64,000 nucleotides of DNA from Erwinia tracheiphila (GTDB taxonomy: Bacteria; Pseudomonadota; Gammaproteobacteria; Enterobacterales; Enterobacteriaceae): assembly GCF_021365465.1 (NCBI RefSeq), contig NZ_CP089932.1:1736001-1800000 (forward strand), in the 5' to 3' direction. The stretch's first letter is position 1, and each line of letters opens with the position of its first letter. Positions 1 to 8,421 of this stretch are shown one piece after another. The notes below the pieces were generated by a model. That model was not told the DNA's origin and did no database searches. It saw only the letters and a program-made list of their open reading frames with translations. The position numbers and the translations under genes were made by a program.

Positions 1-318
1 GCACAGCTGTAAACATCATGAACTGATGCATTTTGAGCGGCTGATTACCGCCACGTAAATCGACTGGATGCTGAAAAACACCTGAATGTGCTGCGATGTT
101 TTTCTTTCAGCACGCGAAGTACGTTTGCGGCCGGATGACCCCCTTGTTTTCGTGCTCCTGAATGGTGCAGAATATCCCCCTGCAAAATACACAGATAACC
201 GATGCGATTTCATTGCGTCGGTTATTTTTTGCCGACGATTCAGGTCTTCCGTCGCGGGCCAGACGCCGGATGTAAAATTACGTTAATACACACTTTGTGT
301 CTGATTGAGGAATGAAAG
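1..318. other. Left-edge region without a recognisable gene
   Basis: The first four codons in frame 1 end with TAA at 10-12 and could be the last residues (AQL) of a gene cut by the window edge. In E. coli the LysR-type gene yeeY lies upstream of plaP, so it could be that, but nothing here proves it. Apart from the hairpin terminator at 195-230 I see no gene. Confidence 0.4.
195..230 (+). terminator. Rho-independent terminator
   Basis: A stem of about 11 pairs with some wobble (AACCGA pairs with TCGGTT at its base) is followed by a run of six T. It would end transcription coming from the gene cut off at the left edge and isolate the plaP leader. Confidence 0.6.
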
Positions 319-516
319 ATGGGTCAGCATTTGATCACGTCGGCCGCTGCCGGTAAACGTCTGCGCGACGACTACGGCGCAACAGCAGGTTTTTCTTTTA
401 CCGCTACTTTTCCGCTTATTACTATTACGAAGAAAAACGCTCGCCTGATGCGAAGTTTCCCTGTGGTTCAATCCGGAAAGGTTGAAACTCATGGGAGGCT
501 CAATAATGTTGCATAA
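319..516 (+). CDS. yoeI: YoeI-like small ORF overlapping the plaP start
   Basis: A 65-codon ORF begins MGQ and ends NNVA. Its TAA lies inside codons 3-4 of plaP, an 11-base overlap. As I recall it, E. coli YoeI (about 20 residues) also starts MGQ, ends in VA and overlaps the plaP start in the same way, so position and both ends agree although the middle is longer and different. A GAGG-type ribosome site lies upstream of the ATG. The overlap would allow translational coupling to plaP. The ORF could instead be a non-coding leader; residues 20-40 are mildly hydrophobic. Confidence 0.5.
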   Translation: MGQHLITSAAAGKRLRDDYGATAGFSFTATFPLITITKKNARLMRSFPVVQSGKVETHGRLNNVA

Positions 517-1873
517 TCCTCAGACCTCTGCCGCCCAGCCGCGTGCGCAGCTCAAAAAGTCACTGACTTTGTTACCGGTGGTGATGATGGGACTGGCCTA
601 TATGCAGCCGATGACCCTGTTCGACACGTTCGGTATCGTCTCCGGCCTGACCGACGGTCACGTGGCCACCGCTTATGCTTTCGCCTTGATTGCTATCCTT
701 TTTACCGCATTAAGCTATGGCAAGCTGGTTCGCCGCTTCCCCTCTGCGGGTTCTGCTTATACCTACGCGCAGAAAGCGATCAGCCCGCATGTGGGCTTTA
801 TGGTGGGCTGGTCATCCCTGCTGGACTATTTGTTCATGCCGATGATCAATATCCTGCTGGCTAAAATTTATTTTGAAGCGCTGCTTCCCGGTATTCCCGC
901 ATGGATTTTCGTGGTGTTGCTGGTGGGCTTTATGACGCTCTCTAATCTGAAGGGCATTAAAACCGTTGCCAACTTCAACAGCGTTATCGTGGTGTTGCAG
1001 GTCGTGGTGATGGTGGTCATTATGTCGATGGTCATTTACGGCGTTGCGCACGGTGAAGGTGCCGGAACCCTGGCTAGCAGCCGGCCATTTTGGTCTGAAA
1101 GCGCCCATGTCGTGCCAATGATTACGGGCGCAACCATTTTGTGCTTCTCGTTTCTCGGTTTTGACGGTATCAGTTCGCTTTCAGAAGAAACCAAAGATGC
1201 CGGGCGCGTTATTCCAAAGGCTATCTTTTTGACCGCACTCATTGGCGGCGTTATTTTTATTGTCGTTTCCTATTTCCTGCAGCTCTATTTCCCGGATATT
1301 TCTCGCTTTAAAAACCCCGATGCGTCACAGCCGGAAATTATGCTCTATGTAGCGGGTAAGGCATTCCAGTTTGGTATCCTGATCTTCTCCTGCGTCACGG
1401 TGCTGGCGTCGGGGATGGCGGCTCATGCGGGCGTTTCTCGCCTCATGTACGTCATGGGGCGTGATGGCGTTTTTCCAGAGCGTTTCTTTGGCTACATCCA
1501 TCCAAAATGGCGAACGCCAGCGCTGAATGTGGTGCTGGTGGGGGGGATTGCCCTTAGCGCGATTACCTTTGATCTGGTGACGGCAACAGCGCTGATCAAC
1601 TTTGGGGCGCTGGTGGCGTTTACCTTTGTGAATCTCTCGGTTATTTCTCAGTTCTGGATCCGCGAAGGACGTAACAAAACGCTCAAGGATAACGTCAATT
1701 TCCTGTTACTGCCGCTGTGTGGTGCGCTGACGGTGGGAGCACTTTGGGTAAGTCTGGAAGCAAGCTCCATGACCCTCGGTCTGATTTGGGCTGGCATTGG
1801 CTTGATTTATCTTGCCGTTGTTACCCGAAGCTTCCGTCATCCCGTGCCGCAATGTACTGAAGAGCCAATGTAG
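506..1873 (+). CDS. plaP: Low-affinity putrescine importer PlaP (APC superfamily)
   Basis: Inner-membrane, proton-driven importer of putrescine in the amino acid-polyamine-organocation family. The 455-residue product matches what I know of E. coli PlaP (YeeF) over its whole length, including the early stretch [20 protein letters not shown] and the signature [18 protein letters not shown]. About twelve hydrophobic segments are visible. I chose ATG 506 because GGAGG lies just upstream and the first residues then align with the family; an ATG 24 bases earlier would give a longer unsupported start. It overlaps the YoeI-like ORF and is followed by a strong terminator, so it is probably transcribed alone. 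Confidence 0.95.
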   Translation: MLHNPQTSAAQPRAQLKKSLTLLPVVMMGLAYMQPMTLFDTFGIVSGLTDGHVATAYAFALIAILFTALSYGKLVRRFPSAGSAYTYAQKAISPHVGFMVGWSSLLDYLFMPMINILLAKIYFEALLPGIPAWIFVVLLVGFMTLSNLKGIKTVANFNSVIVVLQVVVMVVIMSMVIYGVAHGEGAGTLASSRPFWSESAHVVPMITGATILCFSFLGFDGISSLSEETKDAGRVIPKAIFLTALIGGVIFIVVSYFLQLYFPDISRFKNPDASQPEIMLYVAGKAFQFGILIFSCVTVLASGMAAHAGVSRLMYVMGRDGVFPERFFGYIHPKWRTPALNVVLVGGIALSAITFDLVTATALINFGALVAFTFVNLSVISQFWIREGRNKTLKDNVNFLLLPLCGALTVGALWVSLEASSMTLGLIWAGIGLIYLAVVTRSFRHPVPQCTEEPM

Positions 1874-1884
1874 CAAAGCTGCTT

Positions 1885-1914
1885 AAAGGCCCCGTAAATT
1901 ACGGGGCCTTTTTT
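1885..1914 (+). terminator. Terminator of plaP
   Basis: GGCCCCGTAA and its complementary arm TTACGGGGCC form a GC-rich stem with a short loop, followed by six T. It starts 12 bases after the plaP stop codon. Confidence 0.9.
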
Positions 1915-1928
1915 ATCCCTGCATGAAC

Positions 1929-2498
1929 ACCACCTCCTGTGGAGGTGGTCAGCAATAAGCTGGCTCTGCCAGTCATGCTACTCATGGGAAAATCCGAATC
2001 TGTTATCCCCATAACTGCCAGGGATTTAACCATGAGCAGATACCAGAAAGCATCTCATGTGCTCTGGTGTTGTCAATATCATATCGTATGCACACCCAGG
2101 TACCGGTTTCGCATCCTTAGTAACAATGTTGGTAAAGAGGTCTGTAAGCAGATAAGGATCTCAGGTGAGCAGCCCGGGATAGAAGTAGTGGAGCTGAATG
2201 ACCAGACAGACCATGTCCATTTGCGGGTAAAAGTGCCTCCACGGCTTTCGATTTCCCATGTAACAGGCGACTTAAAGGGTAAAACAGCCCTTCGATTGTT
2301 CAGTAAATTTCCCTGCCTGCGTAAGAACAAGCAGTGGGGGAATGATTTTTGGGCAAGAGGTTATTGTGTCGATACCGTAGGTATAAACGAAGAAATGATA
2401 ATAAAGTACGTGAAGTATCAGGAAAAACATGAAGTTGAAGAGAGCCAGCTTCCACTGAAAGAAGTGTGAAGGGAAGGCTCTCTGAGTCTGGACTTAGT
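1929..2498 (+). mobile_element. IS200/IS605-family element, copy 1
   Basis: A perfect 9-pair hairpin (ACCACCTCC, loop TGT, GGAGGTGGT, 1929-1949) precedes a single tnpA gene, the layout of IS200-type elements, which lack inverted repeats and move as single strands from subterminal hairpins. The right end is uncertain because IS256 copy 1 begins at 2499. The same 9-pair stem occurs in inverted orientation at 8121-8141 beside the second IS200-type gene. Confidence 0.75.
2032..2469 (+). CDS. tnpA: IS200/IS605-family transposase TnpA
   Basis: Y1 HUH-type single-strand transposase of 145 residues, the usual IS200 size. The metal-binding HUH motif is seen as DHVHL, and the nucleophile tyrosine is probably in MIIKYVKYQ near the C-terminus. 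The start at ATG 2032 gives MSRYQKASHV, the conserved family start; the upstream in-frame extension is not family-like. The gene looks intact. It is only about half identical to the second IS200-type gene at 7589-8035, so the two are different elements. Confidence 0.9.
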   Translation: MSRYQKASHVLWCCQYHIVCTPRYRFRILSNNVGKEVCKQIRISGEQPGIEVVELNDQTDHVHLRVKVPPRLSISHVTGDLKGKTALRLFSKFPCLRKNKQWGNDFWARGYCVDTVGINEEMIIKYVKYQEKHEVEESQLPLKEV

Positions 2499-3116
2499 GA
2501 GACTGTAATTAAAATTGTGTAATTGCCTGTTTTTGATATGTTCACTCCAACAATGGAGACAGGCAAATTATGGACGAGAAGAAACTTAAGGCCCTTGCTG
2601 CTGAACTGGCCAAAGGCCTCAAAACTGAGGCCGACCTTAATCAGTTTTCCCGCATGCTCACGAAGCTGACCGTTGAAACGGCACTCAATGCAGAACTGAC
2701 TGACCACCTCGGGCATGAGAAAAATGCCCCTAAAACCGGCACCAATACCCGCAACGGCTACTCTTCGAAAACGCTGCTGTGCGACGACGGTGAAATCGGG
2801 CTAAACACGCCGCGCGACCGGGAAAATACCTTTGAACCTCAGCTGATTAAGAAGAATCAGACGCGTATCACGCAGATGGACAGCCAGATTTTATCCTTGT
2901 ATGCCAAATGCGTATTCCGACCCAAACCGACCATTGATTCCGATTTAATCCGATCGCACTTTCCGATTTAATTCGACCACGAATTCCGATTTGTTCCGGC
3001 CAGATTTGGCCATCCGTCGGAATCCGTGATCCTGTCGTCGGAATCCCGCGCTTTTCACTTTTAAAACAATGGACAACACTTTCTCCTGATAACCCATCTT
3101 CCGGAGACGTGTCGCC

Positions 3117-4646
3117 ATGGCAAGACTGAGAACGCGGATGAGTAAAATTAAAGAACTGCTGCGCCTTAAATTTGACTGTCACCTGCCCAACAGGAGCATC
3201 TCAGCCTGTCTGAATATCGGGTGCAGCACCGTATCTGATGTGGTCACCCGCTTCAGGGGAAGCCAGCTGGCGTGGCCCCTGCCGGAGGAGATGACGGAAT
3301 CACAGCTCGAAACGTTGCTCTATACCGGACGCGCCCGCGACAGCCATAAACGGATGCCGGACTTCCCGCTGTGCCATCAGGAACTGAAGCGTAAGGGGAT
3401 GACCAAAATCCTGCTCTGGCAGGAATATCAACAGGACGCTGGCGAAAATGCCTACGGCTACAGCCAGTTCTGCAACCTCTACAACGACTGGCTGAAGCTA
3501 CAGAAGCATAGCATGCGTCAGCATCATGTCGCCGGTGAGAAACTGTTCCTCGACTTCTGCGGGCCGACGATCCCTGTTATCAACCCGGATACGGGTGAGG
3601 TCCGGCAGGCTCACATCTTCGTGGCCACATTCGGTGCCTCAAACTACACCTATGTTGAGGCCTGTGAAAACCAGCGGCAGGAAAGCTGGCTGATGGCCCA
3701 CGTCAGGGCGTTCGAGTTCTTCGGCGGTGTTCCCCAGCTTCTTGTGCCGGATAATCTGAAAGCAGCGGTCAGCCGCGCAGACCGCTACGAGCCGGTGCTG
3801 AACGAGAACTATCGCAAGCTGGCCCGGCACTATAACACGGCGATGATCCCGGCCCGGCCCCGCAAACCGAAAGACAAACCCAAAGTCGAAAATGCCGTTC
3901 TGGTCGTGGAGCGCTGGATCCTGATGCGGTTGCGGCATGAAGTGTTCCATACGCTGGCCGCGCTGAATCTGGCCATCAGTGAGCTACTGCAGGAACTGAA
4001 TGAGCGGCCGTTCCGTCGGTTGCCGGGTTGCAGGAAAAGCCTGTATGAACAACTGGATAAACCCGCCCTGAAGGCTCTCCCGCCATACTGGTATGAATAC
4101 GTTGATATCCGCCGGGCAAAGGTCGGCCCGGACTATCACGTGCTGTACAGCAAACATGCGTACTCTGTGCCCCATGCGCTGGTCGGCAGTCATATCGATA
4201 TCGAAGCCGGTGCCAGGCTCATCTGCCTCTATCACCGTGGAACACTGGTAGCCCGGCATCCACGGGCACAGCAACAGGGTGGCTTCACCACGCAAGCAGA
4301 GCATATGCCGGAATCCCATCGCCGACAGCGATGGAGCCCGGAAAGGCTGGTGTCGTGGGGCGAGAGCATCGGCAGCACCACCCGTGCCGTGGTGGCATGG
4401 CACCTGCACCATCGCGCACATCCGGAACAGGCTTACCGGACCTGCCTGGGTCTGCTCAATCTCAGCCGTGAATATGGCGATACCCGGCTGGAAAACGCCT
4501 GCCAGCAGGCGCTGTTACTGGAGCGCCCATGGCGTCAGGTGATCCTGAACCTGCTGACAAACCACCGGGACCGGCTGAAAGACGAAGTGCCGGATGAGTC
4601 CCCTGTAGAGCACAGCAACGTACGCGGTGCCGGGTACTACCACTGA
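3117..4646 (+). CDS. istA: IS21-family transposase IstA
   Basis: The 509-residue transposase has an N-terminal helix-turn-helix (about residues 10-50), a DDE integrase core (about 130-290) with acidic residues seen in FLDFCG, VPDNLKAAV and KVENAV, and a C-terminal beta-barrel region. The length is normal for IstA and no interruption is seen. The helper gene istB follows 10 bases downstream, the standard IS21 operon. Confidence 0.92.
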   Translation: MARLRTRMSKIKELLRLKFDCHLPNRSISACLNIGCSTVSDVVTRFRGSQLAWPLPEEMTESQLETLLYTGRARDSHKRMPDFPLCHQELKRKGMTKILLWQEYQQDAGENAYGYSQFCNLYNDWLKLQKHSMRQHHVAGEKLFLDFCGPTIPVINPDTGEVRQAHIFVATFGASNYTYVEACENQRQESWLMAHVRAFEFFGGVPQLLVPDNLKAAVSRADRYEPVLNENYRKLARHYNTAMIPARPRKPKDKPKVENAVLVVERWILMRLRHEVFHTLAALNLAISELLQELNERPFRRLPGCRKSLYEQLDKPALKALPPYWYEYVDIRRAKVGPDYHVLYSKHAYSVPHALVGSHIDIEAGARLICLYHRGTLVARHPRAQQQGGFTTQAEHMPESHRRQRWSPERLVSWGESIGSTTRAVVAWHLHHRAHPEQAYRTCLGLLNLSREYGDTRLENACQQALLLERPWRQVILNLLTNHRDRLKDEVPDESPVEHSNVRGAGYYH

Positions 4647-4656
4647 GGAGAAAATA

Positions 4657-5400
4657 ATGCACAACAACCTGCTGGAACAGATACGCGCCCTGCGGCTGGG
4701 GCACATGAGCAACGCGCTGGAGTTGCAATGGTCGCAGCCGATGACCTACACCTCGCTGAGCTTCGAGGAACGGCTGGGCCTCCTGCTGGAGCACGAACTG
4801 CTGCAGCAGGAGGTCTCGAAGGTCAACCGTCTGCGAAGACAGTCGAAACTGAGACTGGATGCGCAGCCTTCACAGCTTGACTACCGGCCGGAACGGGGCC
4901 TGAACCGGCAGTTGCTGGTACAGCTGCTGACAGGCACCTATGTTCACCGTCATGAAAATGTGCTGATCACCGGCCCCACGGGATGCGGAAAAACGTACGT
5001 TGCCTGTGCCCTGGGTGAGCAGGCCTGCCAGCAGCATATCCAGGTGGTGTACTACCGGCTGACACGACTGCTTGATGACCTGAATATCGGGCATGCCGAC
5101 GGGAGTTACCAGAAGCAACTGCTGCATCTGTCGAAAAAGGACCTGCTCATCCTTGATGACTGGGGCCTTTAAAAGCTGAACACCCGCCAGGCCTCAGATC
5201 TGCTGGAAGTGATGGAGGACAGATACCAGCGGGGAAGCACCATCATCATCAGTCAGCTACCGGTGAGTGAATGGTACAAGCTGGTAGGCAACCCGACGGT
5301 AGCCGATGCCCTGATGGACCGGCTACTGCACAACGGACATCGCGTTGAGCTCAGGGGCGAATCAATGCGTAACCTGGCGCAAACCGATCAGACGGGTTAA
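4657..5400 (+). pseudogene. istB: IS21 helper ATPase IstB with a premature stop
   Basis: AAA+ ATPase that selects targets and activates IstA. It starts at ATG 4657 after TGAGGAG. The Walker A motif GPTGCGKT and the Walker B-like LLILDDWGL are present. The codon right after WGL is TAA (5170-5172) where the family has glutamate (GLEKLN), a single G-to-T change. The rest, KLNTRQASDLLEVMEDRY and onward, continues in the same frame to 5400. Without suppression the ATPase is truncated and this IS21 copy should not move on its own. Confidence 0.9.
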
Positions 5401-6070
5401 AAACTAAAGGAAGAAATAACCAGCGCGGGAAGCGCGATCGAAATCGTCGGAATCACTGACCGGAATCATCGGAATACGCACCAAAGGCATGACCACGCGG
5501 GAAATCGTCGATACGTTCAAAGAGATGTACGATGCTGATGTGTCACCGGCCCTGATATCAAAAGTCACGGATGCCGTTAAAGAGCAGGTCGCCGAATGGC
5601 AGAATCGCCAGCTGGATGCGCTCTATCCCATTGTTTATCTGGACTGTATTGTTGTTAAGGTTCGTCAGAATGGCAGCGTGATTAACAAAGCGGTGTTCCT
5701 GGCACCGGGCATCAATACCGAAGGCCGGAAAGAGCTTCCGGGGATGCGGCTGGCTGAAAATGAAGGTGCAAAGTTCTGGCTGAACGTGCTGACGGAACTT
5801 AAAAATCGCGGCCTTCAGGACATCCTGATTGCCTGCGTGGATGGCCTGAAGGGCTTCCCGGATGCGATAAACAGCGTCTATCTGCAGACTCACATCCAGC
5901 TGTGCATCATCCACATGGTGCGTAACCGCCTGAAATACGTGGCGTGGAAGGACTACAAAGCGGTCACGGGCGGGCTGAAAACCGTTTATCAGGCACCAAC
6001 AGAAGCGGCCGCACGGATGGCGCTGGCTGCGTTCGCCGAAGAATGGGATGACAAATATCCACAAATCAGC

Positions 6071-7271
6071 TGTACTAGCTCAGACCTGATCTGACAGTTA
6101 CCGGTTATTTATACAGGTGTCTGTCAGATTACATCTGGTTCAGATTTTTTTCTGCCCAGACTCGTTTACCATCAAGTAACGTGGCCATTGGCGTACGCCC
6201 GCAGCACATTTTTCCCTGATGAGTTCGCTCATTATTGTAATGCCACAACCAGTTGTCCAGATCCGTTTGCAGGCTCTCCAGGTCTTCGTATAACTTCTTA
6301 CGGAACGTAACCTGATAAAAATCCTGCAAAATAGTTTTATGGAAGCGCTCGCAGATGCCGTTCGTCTGCGGAGACATCGCCTTCGTTTTTGTATGGTCGA
6401 TATCGTTGATGGCCAGATACAGCTGGTAATCATGCTGCTCCACCTTACCACAGTACTCCGTTCCCCTGTCGGTCAGGATCCTCAGCATCGGCAGTCCCTG
6501 AGCCTCGTAGAACGGCAGTACGCGATCATTGAGCAGGTCTGCGGCGGTGATCGGCGTTTTACTCGTATACAGTTTGCAGTGTGCCACTTTCGAGTACGTA
6601 TCCACGAACGTCTGCTGGTAGATACGACCCACACCTTTCAGATTGCCCACGTAGAAGGTGTCCTGCGACCCGAGATAACCCGGGTGAGCAGTTTCGATTT
6701 CTCCGCTGGCCTCGTCATCGTGGGCCTTCTTCTCCAGCGCTGCGATTTGAGCGTCGGTAAGCACGATGCCTTCTCTGGCGACCTTTTCCTCAAGTGCCTT
6801 CAGGCGTTTACGGAAGTTCTCCAGGTCGTGCCGTTGCCAGATGGAGCGCACGCCGCTACCGGAGATAAACACGCCTTTTTTACGCAGCTCATTACTGGTC
6901 CGGTGTTGCCCGTGGGCCGGGAACTCAACGGCATATTCAACAACAGCGCGTTCAGTGGCTTCGTCGGCGCGGTTCTTCAGGTTGGGGACGCGGCGGTTCT
7001 GGTTAATCAGCGCATCGATGCCGCCTTCAGCAGCCAGTTCCTGATAACGGTAAAACGTGTCGCGTGACACGCCCATGATCTTGCAGGCTTTTGATACGTT
7101 ACCGAGTTCTTCGGCGAGATTGAGCAGGCCGGCTTTGTGTTTGATGATGGGATTGTTAGTATGAATCATGAGAGTTACCTCGCGTTTTGTTTAAGGATTA
7201 GACACCCATATCAAAACCGGTAACTCTCAACCTTTCAAGGTCCAGTGTCAGATCAAGTCGCGACTAATACA
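6071..7271 (-). mobile_element. IS481-family element copy 1, 1201 bp
   Basis: Imperfect terminal inverted repeats are seen (TGTACTAGCTCAGACC on the left, TGTATTAGTCGCGACT on the right read inward), both leading into TGATCTGACA. The element is flanked by a 7-base duplication, AATCAGC, at 6064-6070 and 7272-7278, and sits inside the IS256 transposase gene. A second copy of exactly the same length is at 21263-22463 in the opposite orientation. Confidence 0.95.
6129..7169 (-). CDS. IS481-family transposase
   Basis: The 346-residue transposase has an N-terminal helix-turn-helix (KACKIMGVSRDTFYRYQ) and an rve-type DDE core with aspartates in VDTYSKVAH and TDRGTEYCG and the third acidic residue in GICERFHKT. 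It is a single uninterrupted frame, as usual for IS481. It differs from copy 2 at a modest number of positions (for example AAEGG against EEGG), so the copies are not the newest in the window. Confidence 0.93.
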   Translation of the reverse strand: MIHTNNPIIKHKAGLLNLAEELGNVSKACKIMGVSRDTFYRYQELAAEGGIDALINQNRRVPNLKNRADEATERAVVEYAVEFPAHGQHRTSNELRKKGVFISGSGVRSIWQRHDLENFRKRLKALEEKVAREGIVLTDAQIAALEKKAHDDEASGEIETAHPGYLGSQDTFYVGNLKGVGRIYQQTFVDTYSKVAHCKLYTSKTPITAADLLNDRVLPFYEAQGLPMLRILTDRGTEYCGKVEQHDYQLYLAINDIDHTKTKAMSPQTNGICERFHKTILQDFYQVTFRKKLYEDLESLQTDLDNWLWHYNNERTHQGKMCCGRTPMATLLDGKRVWAEKNLNQM

Positions 7272-7588
7272 AATCAGCAAAAGCTGGCGTGCGCACGGGG
7301 AAAACCTCAATACGTTCTTCGGCTATCCGTCTGACATCCGAAAAGCTATCTACACCACGAATGCCATTGAGTCGCTGAACAGCGTGATCCGTGCCGCCAT
7401 TAAGAAACGCAAGGTATTCCCGACGGATGACTCAGTGCGAAAGGTTATTTACCTGGCAATCCAGTCGGCATCGAAAAAATGGAGTATGCCGATCCAGAAC
7501 TGTCGGCTGGCGATGAGCCGCTTTATTATTGAGTTCGGTGACCGCCTGAGCGTTCACCTTTGACGTGGCGGCAGTTACACAGAATTAT

Positions 7589-8035
7589 TTACAGGGTCAG
7601 TCCGAGCTGTATTTGCCTTTCTTCTTCCTCTTTGGCAACCTTGCCCTGGTACCGTACATACCTTCGAATTACTTCTTCTTTTGCACCCACCGAATCCACA
7701 AAATACCCTCTTTGCCAAAAGTGGTTACACCAAAGCTTGTGCTTCCTGAGATAAGGAAACTTCTCGAACAGCCTGATGGCCGTTCGCCCTTTCACAAATC
7801 CCATCAACTCAGAAACACTCAAGCCCGGCTGCGTCCTCACCACCAGATGTATATGATCTATCTGCACATTTAGCTCAACTACTGTGCATTTTTTCATATT
7901 GCTGTAAATGTAGATGCTGCGGTAAACCTCTTTACCGAGATGACCTTTGAGGGTTTTGTATCTGTACTTCGGTGTCCATACGAGATGATACTGACAGCGA
8001 TAGGATACGTGGGAAGCGGATTCATATCTGCTCAT
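7589..8035 (-). pseudogene. tnpA: IS200/IS605-family transposase, 3' end fused to IS256
   Basis: Y1 HUH transposase beginning MSRYESASHV at ATG 8035. The HUH motif DHIHL and tyrosines in VIRRYVRYQ are present, so the catalytic core is complete. The last codons and the TAA stop are supplied by the IS256 terminal repeat (GACCCTGTAA), so the C-terminus is not the native one. The truncation is small and the enzyme could still work, but the element lacks one end. Confidence 0.8.
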
Positions 8036-8141
8036 GCTATTTACTCCTTGATTTGCTGGTAACAAACCGGGACAGTATTTAACATGGGCATTCTACGGGC
8101 AAAGCCCCACATGAACGATCACCACCTCCACAGGAGGTGGT
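7599..8141 (-). mobile_element. IS200/IS605-family element copy 2, truncated by IS256
   Basis: The tnpA gene lies on the minus strand and the 9-pair hairpin ACCACCTCC, loop ACA, GGAGGTGGT lies at 8121-8141. The element's tnpA 3' end runs into the right end of IS256 copy 1 at 7598, so the far end has been replaced. Confidence 0.75.
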
Positions 8142-8421
8142 TTAGTGTTGATAATAAAAAAAGAACGGCTGGCTGCTCTTTTTTGTTTTCACCGCCGGGT
8201 GACCGGCCGTTCTGCCTTTGGCTGTGGAACTTACAGCCAAAGGCAGAGAGGGGGAGCGTCCTTATAAGGGTGCCTGGTACTGCCCAATTCAATCCACGCG
8301 TTGTCAACCTGTCTGCTGTGGCTTTGCCAGAGGGAGCGCATAGTAAAAATACTGCGGCCTCAGACCAGAGAATAGGGGTTTCAGGACAAGCCAGAGATGC
8401 CGTTCAACGTGATTGTTATTC
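8142..8421. repeat. Intergenic region with a perfect 15-bp palindromic hairpin
   Basis: TCTGCCTTTGGCTGT at 8211-8225 pairs perfectly with ACAGCCAAAGGCAGA at 8233-8247 across a 7-base loop. No T-run follows, so it is not a standard terminator. It lies between the IS200 remnant and the 3' end of sbcB and may be an IS end or a bidirectional terminator. I see no gene here. Confidence 0.6.

Larger units (their letters stand above)
2909..5480 (+). mobile_element. IS21-family element copy 1, 2572 bp
   Basis: The ends are perfect 12-base inverted repeats (TGCGTATTCCGA and TCGGAATACGCA). The insertion is flanked by a 5-base target duplication, CCAAA, at 2904-2908 and 5481-5485, and interrupts the IS256 transposase. 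Short CCGATTT- and CGGAAT-type repeats recur inside the left end, as usual for the multiple transposase-binding sites of IS21. It carries istA and a nonsense-mutated istB. Confidence 0.95.
2570..7563 (+). pseudogene. IS256-family (mutator-type) transposase, split in three
   Basis: The DDE transposase is broken into 2570-2908, 5486-6070 and 7279-7563. Joined, the pieces give 1209 bases, a 402-residue protein that differs at very few positions from the intact copy (for example ADLNQ for AGLNQ and VYLQT for VYPQT). The near identity says the copies separated recently. Catalytic landmarks seen in the pieces are YLDCIVVKV, CVDGLKGFPDAI and NAIESLNS. No internal mutation other than the two insertions is evident. 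Confidence 0.95.
2499..7598 (+). mobile_element. IS256-family element copy 1, carrying nested IS21 and IS481
   Basis: The left end GAGACTGTAATT and right end (read inward) GACCCTGTAAAT match the ends of the intact copy at 23712-25026. The span is 5100 bases. Removing the nested IS21 with one 5-base duplication (2577) and the nested IS481 with one 7-base duplication (1208) leaves exactly 1315 bases, the length of the intact copy. The 8-base flanks (GACTTAGT and AGTCCGAG) do not match, so the original target duplication has been lost, perhaps by recombination between copies. Confidence 0.95.

Noticed and set aside
6339..7067. 242-codon plus-strand ORF opposite the IS481 transposase
   Set aside because: Antisense shadow; the minus-strand frame carries all DDE motifs.
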